IMG/VR virus record: IMGVR_UViG_3300047476_002081
Span: 1-37,583 of that record
Length of the DNA stretch: 37,583 bases
Strand: one strand, 5' to 3'
Origin: a virus
This document shows, piece after piece, positions 34,239 to 37,583 of this stretch; the first letter of the stretch is position 1; the number at the start of each line of letters is the position of its first letter. Both the position numbers and the translations under genes were made by a program. The notes below the pieces were generated by a model. The model was not told where the DNA came from and ran no database searches. It saw only the letters and a list, made by a program, of their open reading frames with translations.

Positions 34239-36428
34239 ATGAATAACAAAAAAATAAGTAATAACGCATTTAAAGCGAGTGATATTCATAGACTTGTAGA
34301 ATTGACAGAGAATTATTTCCATGAGGATAAAGATTTTACTCTTTATGAACTTTTAAAAATGGATCAATCAGCCATGATTAAGGCTGTTAGGTCTATGGAT
34401 GTTTTAAAAGATAAACCGCGTCTTAGTAAGCTTGTATTTGAAGGCATTGCTCAAATAAAACAGATCACTAGTCATGGTGGGAAGGTTCATAATCAAGAGC
34501 TAAAAGCGCTTGAGAAAGTTTTTTCATTCAAAGATGTGCAGGCTGCAATTTCGGAAGCACTTCAAGCTTACAATAAGAAAATTGGTTATGATCCAATTTC
34601 TATGAATCAAAAAGATTCGGTTGAAGAACGGATGATCTCAGGCACGGCTGGCAATCTCAACTTTAAGCCTCGTGGCAATGGTCAAAGCGCAAGAAAGACG
34701 ATGAAGCCAGATGATGAGAAACGCTTAGCTGTTTTAAAGGCTCAGCTTTTAACTACGCCTTTGGCTCAAAAGCAAAAGGTTATGGATCAGATTCAAGCTA
34801 TTCAGGCTCGTTATGAGTCAAAAGAATTGTCTGTTTACGTTGAGATTGATGATGATGGCAAGATAACCAGGATGGATACTGAAGCTTTTAGAAAAGCTAT
34901 AGGTGGTCCCCGTACTGGCTTTGCTCAGGATTGGGTGGACAAGTATAACAAGGAAAAGGGTAAAAAAATGGCTCGCCTTGTTTATGCAAAGAATGGAAAA
35001 GAGATTGGTCGCACAGTAAAAGAATCAAAAGGCAAGTGGGCAAAGCTTGCAGAGTCGCATTTTCAGAACAAGGCTAAATATGAGTCGCGTTATTTCAATG
35101 AAGGCAAGGAGGAAATAGCGTTAGCAATTAAAGAAAAAATGAAGGCAGCAAAGAGTGAATATAATGTATTTCCAAATGAGATCAAAAGAAACCTGACAAC
35201 AGGTGAAATGGTCTATTTACATTATTCAAGAGATGCTGATATGGCTCTTGCCAATCCTAATTATGGAATGAGAGCAAAGATTGTTGCCATGACTAATAGT
35301 ATTATGGTTCTAAAAATCAATCCTGCTATCGTTAATAACAAAGAAGGGAAACTGATTGATCAGCATGGGTTTCTTGCCTTTCCAAAGAATAAAAAAATAC
35401 GAGGATTGGCAAGCATTTATGTCTATGACTTCCTTGCAGGTAATAGTACGGATGCAAACCTCGGCCTTGTGTTCATTGGATCAATGAGTTCTCATTTGAT
35501 CGAATCAGTCAAAAGAGAAACCAAAGACTTCATCAAGGGTTCCATATTTGCTGAGGATTCAAAACTTAACGAAGGCGGTCCTGGTTCTGGTGGAGCGAAT
35601 AGACCACTTCGCAATATGAAGATGCCATTGAGTCCTTTTATTTCAGTCGGCACTCGCAAGGGTATTTTGCAGAATATGCCATTTGACCTTGAAGATGTGC
35701 CATTGAATGCAATTACGCATGTAGCTCAAAGACGGTTTGTTCCATCGAAGGTTTCATCGTTGGTCAAAAATGCGGACGTTGTATCAAAAAAACCCGTTTG
35801 TCTTTTAAAGATCCCGTCAGAAAATTGCTATCATGTGATGGATGGACATCATCGGTTTTTAGCCGCGCAAAAATTAGGCTTAGAGACGATCCCAGCGCGA
35901 GTGTGGGTAAAGTTCGAGACACCGTTAGAGGATGAGGCTAGCGATGAATTGGACGGCTTGGAAGCGGTAGCCATTGAAAACGAGATACCATCTGATACCG
36001 CACATACAGAAGAACCTACGCCAGAAGCGTCACCTACATCGAATGAAACTCCAATGGGACCATCTGCTACGCCAATAGATGAACCAGCGCCTTTAGTTGA
36101 ACCAGTCAGTGATTCACAGCCAAGTCAAGATGCTCCAATAGAAAGTCCAATGGATGCTCCTTTAGACGCTCCAACAGATCAAGCAGCTACAGGCGAAACT
36201 GATGTTGAAATCACTGTCCCTGTGCATGAGCATTTTCAGACAGTGTGCGAAAAATGCGATGATGTAATGGAATCGTGCGGTTGTACTAATGAAGATTTAG
36301 TGCAAGCGAGTATTGTTTCTGAAAAGTCAGTTTGTGAGGCTTGCAAAGAAAACTCATTTGTTCCTACGCTAGAGCAGGCTTTGCGCTCTATGCATTTGAG
36401 TCAAAAGAAATTATCATATTTAATCTGA
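34239..36428 (+). CDS. Multidomain protein with a ParB/Srx-like domain, virion or assembly related
   Basis: A 729-residue protein. The first 130 residues are helical. Residues about 170-300 are basic and contain GFAQDWVDKYNKEKGKKMARLVYAKNG, then a domain to about 435. A Gly/Pro-rich linker EGGPGSGG starts at 445, as in phage proteins joined to head-assembly modules. A ParB/Srx-like fold follows: RFVPSKVSSLVKN, KKPVCLLKIP, and the DGHHR box (535-539) with FLAAQKLGLETIPARV. A disordered stretch rich in Pro, Ser and Thr spans about 590-660. Cys pairs occur at 670-690 (CEKC, CGC) and 699 (CEAC), possibly binding zinc. It follows the portal cluster, so a role in head assembly or as an injected protein is possible. 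Confidence 0.6.
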   Translation: MNNKKISNNAFKASDIHRLVELTENYFHEDKDFTLYELLKMDQSAMIKAVRSMDVLKDKPRLSKLVFEGIAQIKQITSHGGKVHNQELKALEKVFSFKDVQAAISEALQAYNKKIGYDPISMNQKDSVEERMISGTAGNLNFKPRGNGQSARKTMKPDDEKRLAVLKAQLLTTPLAQKQKVMDQIQAIQARYESKELSVYVEIDDDGKITRMDTEAFRKAIGGPRTGFAQDWVDKYNKEKGKKMARLVYAKNGKEIGRTVKESKGKWAKLAESHFQNKAKYESRYFNEGKEEIALAIKEKMKAAKSEYNVFPNEIKRNLTTGEMVYLHYSRDADMALANPNYGMRAKIVAMTNSIMVLKINPAIVNNKEGKLIDQHGFLAFPKNKKIRGLASIYVYDFLAGNSTDANLGLVFIGSMSSHLIESVKRETKDFIKGSIFAEDSKLNEGGPGSGGANRPLRNMKMPLSPFISVGTRKGILQNMPFDLEDVPLNAITHVAQRRFVPSKVSSLVKNADVVSKKPVCLLKIPSENCYHVMDGHHRFLAAQKLGLETIPARVWVKFETPLEDEASDELDGLEAVAIENEIPSDTAHTEEPTPEASPTSNETPMGPSATPIDEPAPLVEPVSDSQPSQDAPIESPMDAPLDAPTDQAATGETDVEITVPVHEHFQTVCEKCDDVMESCGCTNEDLVQASIVSEKSVCEACKENSFVPTLEQALRSMHLSQKKLSYLI

Positions 36429-36455
36429 AGGACATTAACATTTTGAGGTATATTC

Positions 36456-36770
36456 ATGTTTAATTTAGCAAAGAAGAATCAGCTATTTACAGAAGGCAAA
36501 TTTCAGTTGAGTGAGTTATTGGATCGTCAAGATCTAAAAGATTTAGCTCCTGAAGTAGCAGAAGAAATTCTTTCATCTTTAGCCATTGTAGTAGCGAAAG
36601 CTTATGAGGAACAAAAAGGCGAGCCTGTTGCTGATGAAAAAGAATTAGCGCAATTGGTTATGGCTTCTCTTAAATCACTTTACCGTATGCGATCAAGCAT
36701 TTTAATGGCATCGCGTAAAGTAGTTAGAAATCCAAAGTTAGCTCAATCAAAATTAAAACGAAGTCTTTAA
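36456..36770 (+). CDS. Small helical protein, unknown function
   Basis: A 104-residue helical protein with an amphipathic pattern (LLDRQDLKDLAPEVAEEILSSLAIVVAKAYEEQ, then LAQLVMASLKSLYRMRSSI) and a basic C-terminal tail. It may be an assembly or scaffold-like factor. It is the last gene before a pair of terminators. No family was recognised. Confidence 0.48.
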   Translation: MFNLAKKNQLFTEGKFQLSELLDRQDLKDLAPEVAEEILSSLAIVVAKAYEEQKGEPVADEKELAQLVMASLKSLYRMRSSILMASRKVVRNPKLAQSKLKRSL

Positions 36771-36823
36771 TAGTCTTTATTTTTGGTTTAGAATTATCTT
36801 TCTTCCAGTTGTTGATTTTTGTT

Positions 36824-36856
36824 AACCCTTATCATCCTGATGAGGGTTATTTTTTT
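36824..36856 (+). terminator. Intrinsic terminator of the packaging/structural unit
   Basis: AACCCTTATC (36824-36833) pairs with GATGAGGGTT (36839-36848) over 10 bp with one wobble, around the loop ATCCT, followed by A and seven T. It lies 53 bases after the last gene of the structural run. This is a strong rho-independent terminator. Confidence 0.9.
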
Positions 36857-36926
36857 AAATTGATTCTTGTTTTCTCTCTAAATAATAGATTATAAAAACA
36901 CTATAGATCCCACTTTTTATATTTTT

Positions 36927-36958
36927 GCTCTTATCTTTTAGGGGTAAGAGCAATTTTT
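36927..36958 (+). terminator. Second hairpin with T-tract, beside the next start codon
   Basis: GCTCTTATC (36927-36935) pairs with GGTAAGAGC (36943-36951), 9 bp with one wobble, and is followed by AATTTTT. It ends at the first ATG (36959) of the next gene, so it may act as a terminator for incoming transcripts or as a leader structure that holds the GGGG in its 3' arm. No other gene is present in the 188-base gap. Confidence 0.55.
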
Positions 36959-37381
36959 ATGGTGCACATGATGGCTAGATTAAAGAAGTGCTGTGTTGTC
37001 TGTGGTTGTCGCATTAAGTCTAGTTACAAAGCAAAGACATTGACTTGTGATAAAACGGAGTGTCTAGAGATTTTTAATAAGAAGTTTTCAGAAGCGGAAA
37101 TATCGGAAATGAAAAGGATGGATTTAATTTTTGATCGAGAGCAAACCACAGCAGTCTTGTCGGGATCTCAGAGCGAATATATCAAATGGCTTTGCAAGAA
37201 TAAATTAAAGCGTAGCGATTATGAGTTTATAGATGCAAGGCAGATATCTATTTGGACTGATGAATTTAAAAGTCCTCGCGATAAGTTTATTGTTTTAAAA
37301 GACGTTTTATCATTGAAAGAGTGGCAAAGGTTTTTAGTTTATTTTGAAAAGCATGGAACAGAATTAATTATGGAAGGATAA
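36959..37381 (+). CDS. Zinc-ribbon protein, unknown function
   Basis: A 140-residue protein. The N-terminus has CCVVCGCR, followed 15-20 residues later by LTCDKTECLEIF, a likely zinc ribbon. The rest is helical and charged, with IKWLCKNKLKR and a DKFIVLKDVLSLKEWQRFLVYF segment. It may be a small DNA- or RNA-binding regulator. Three ATG codons occur close together (36959, 36968, 36971); the first lies in the T-tract of the upstream hairpin, so a start at 36968 or 36971 is as likely. Confidence 0.5.
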   Translation: MVHMMARLKKCCVVCGCRIKSSYKAKTLTCDKTECLEIFNKKFSEAEISEMKRMDLIFDREQTTAVLSGSQSEYIKWLCKNKLKRSDYEFIDARQISIWTDEFKSPRDKFIVLKDVLSLKEWQRFLVYFEKHGTELIMEG

Positions 37382-37386
37382 ACAAA

Positions 37387-37583
37387 TTGTCAAAAAAGAT
37401 TAGATACATAGTTGATATGGATCTAAGGGATGGAAACCTAGAAGTAATCACTGAATTAAAACGATTAAAAGATGCGATTGAAGATCTTTTGAAATTAGAG
37501 AACAAAAGATGTGTTCAGTATTATTTGGATGGGATGAGTATGAAGCAGTTTTTAGAGCATGGTAAAGAGATCCAAGCGAAGTT
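37387..37583 (+). CDS. Start of a gene cut by the right edge (partial)
   Basis: A frame that opens with TTG, with AAGGAT 7 bases upstream, and runs off the window after 65 codons. The visible part is helical and charged (KRLKDAIEDLLKLENKR, then GMSMKQFLEHGKEIQ). It follows the zinc-ribbon gene by 5 bases and is probably in the same operon. The function is not recognised. Confidence 0.5.
   Translation, partial: MSKKIRYIVDMDLRDGNLEVITELKRLKDAIEDLLKLENKRCVQYYLDGMSMKQFLEHGKEIQAK

Noticed and set aside
1-37583. tRNA genes, integrase, insertion sequences or long terminal repeats
   Set aside because: No cloverleaf with a proper T-arm, no integrase or transposase motifs and no long repeats were seen by eye; this cannot exclude diverged examples.

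Overview
The window is a tightly packed, AT-rich segment of a tailed double-stranded DNA phage (Caudoviricetes). Evidence for this is a terminase large subunit, a T4 gp20-like portal, virion-type proteins downstream of them, a phage-style recombination set and dozens of small overlapping genes of unknown function. The T4-like portal suggests a contractile-tailed (myovirus-like) particle, which is an inference. Several encoded lipoproteins with LFVSC or LYAC lipoboxes and a predicted outer-membrane barrel point to a Gram-negative host. No tRNA, rRNA, CRISPR array, integrase or insertion sequence was seen.

Layout. (1) 1-3593: DNA recombination and replication genes: UvsX/RecA-like recombinase, PD-(D/E)XK nuclease, RuvC-like resolvase, SSB-like OB-fold protein and a DNA-binding-like protein. 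(2) 3653-10081: two hairpins, then a mixed accessory run with a baseplate-type domain protein, an RmlC epimerase, two lipoproteins, small membrane proteins and a SAM methyltransferase. (3) 10137-11969, minus strand: three exported proteins (Asp/Asn-rich lipoprotein, barrel-like protein, Gln-rich secreted protein) bounded by terminators. (4) 12110-16489: small genes, a ParB/Srx-like protein coupled to a Dam-type methylase with a 9-bp tandem repeat, and a DEDDh exonuclease. (5) 16506-17873, minus strand: a three-gene operon with a second SAM methyltransferase. (6) 17994-21056: an RmlB dehydratase and small genes, preceded by a structured intergenic segment with a strong terminator. (7) 21010-21790, minus strand: three coupled small genes. 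(8) 21961-25632: many small overlapping genes leading into packaging. (9) 25610-36770: terminase (intein-containing and split by tandem stops), portal, an RRM protein, a large modular virion protein and a 729-residue multidomain protein, closed by a terminator. (10) 36959-end: zinc-ribbon protein and a partial gene.

How the parts may work together. RmlC and RmlB are two of the four dTDP-rhamnose enzymes. With two SAM methyltransferases they suggest the phage alters a deoxysugar glycan, either the host's surface or its own. The lipoproteins and barrel-like protein are candidates for remodelling the host envelope. Recombinase, resolvase, nuclease, SSB and exonuclease form a recombination toolkit.

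The strongest observations are: a terminase ATPase whose P-loop is interrupted by an intein with a decayed homing endonuclease; two consecutive in-frame TAA codons that split that terminase although family-like coding sequence continues in the same frame; an 18-bp palindrome (ACTGAA-N5/6-TTCAGT and close variants) at five intergenic sites; a second shared palindrome (AACTGGCCAGTT) at two sites; a 9-bp repeat inside the methylase; and a phage-encoded RRM protein among virion genes. All family assignments come from reading motifs by eye; no database search was run.
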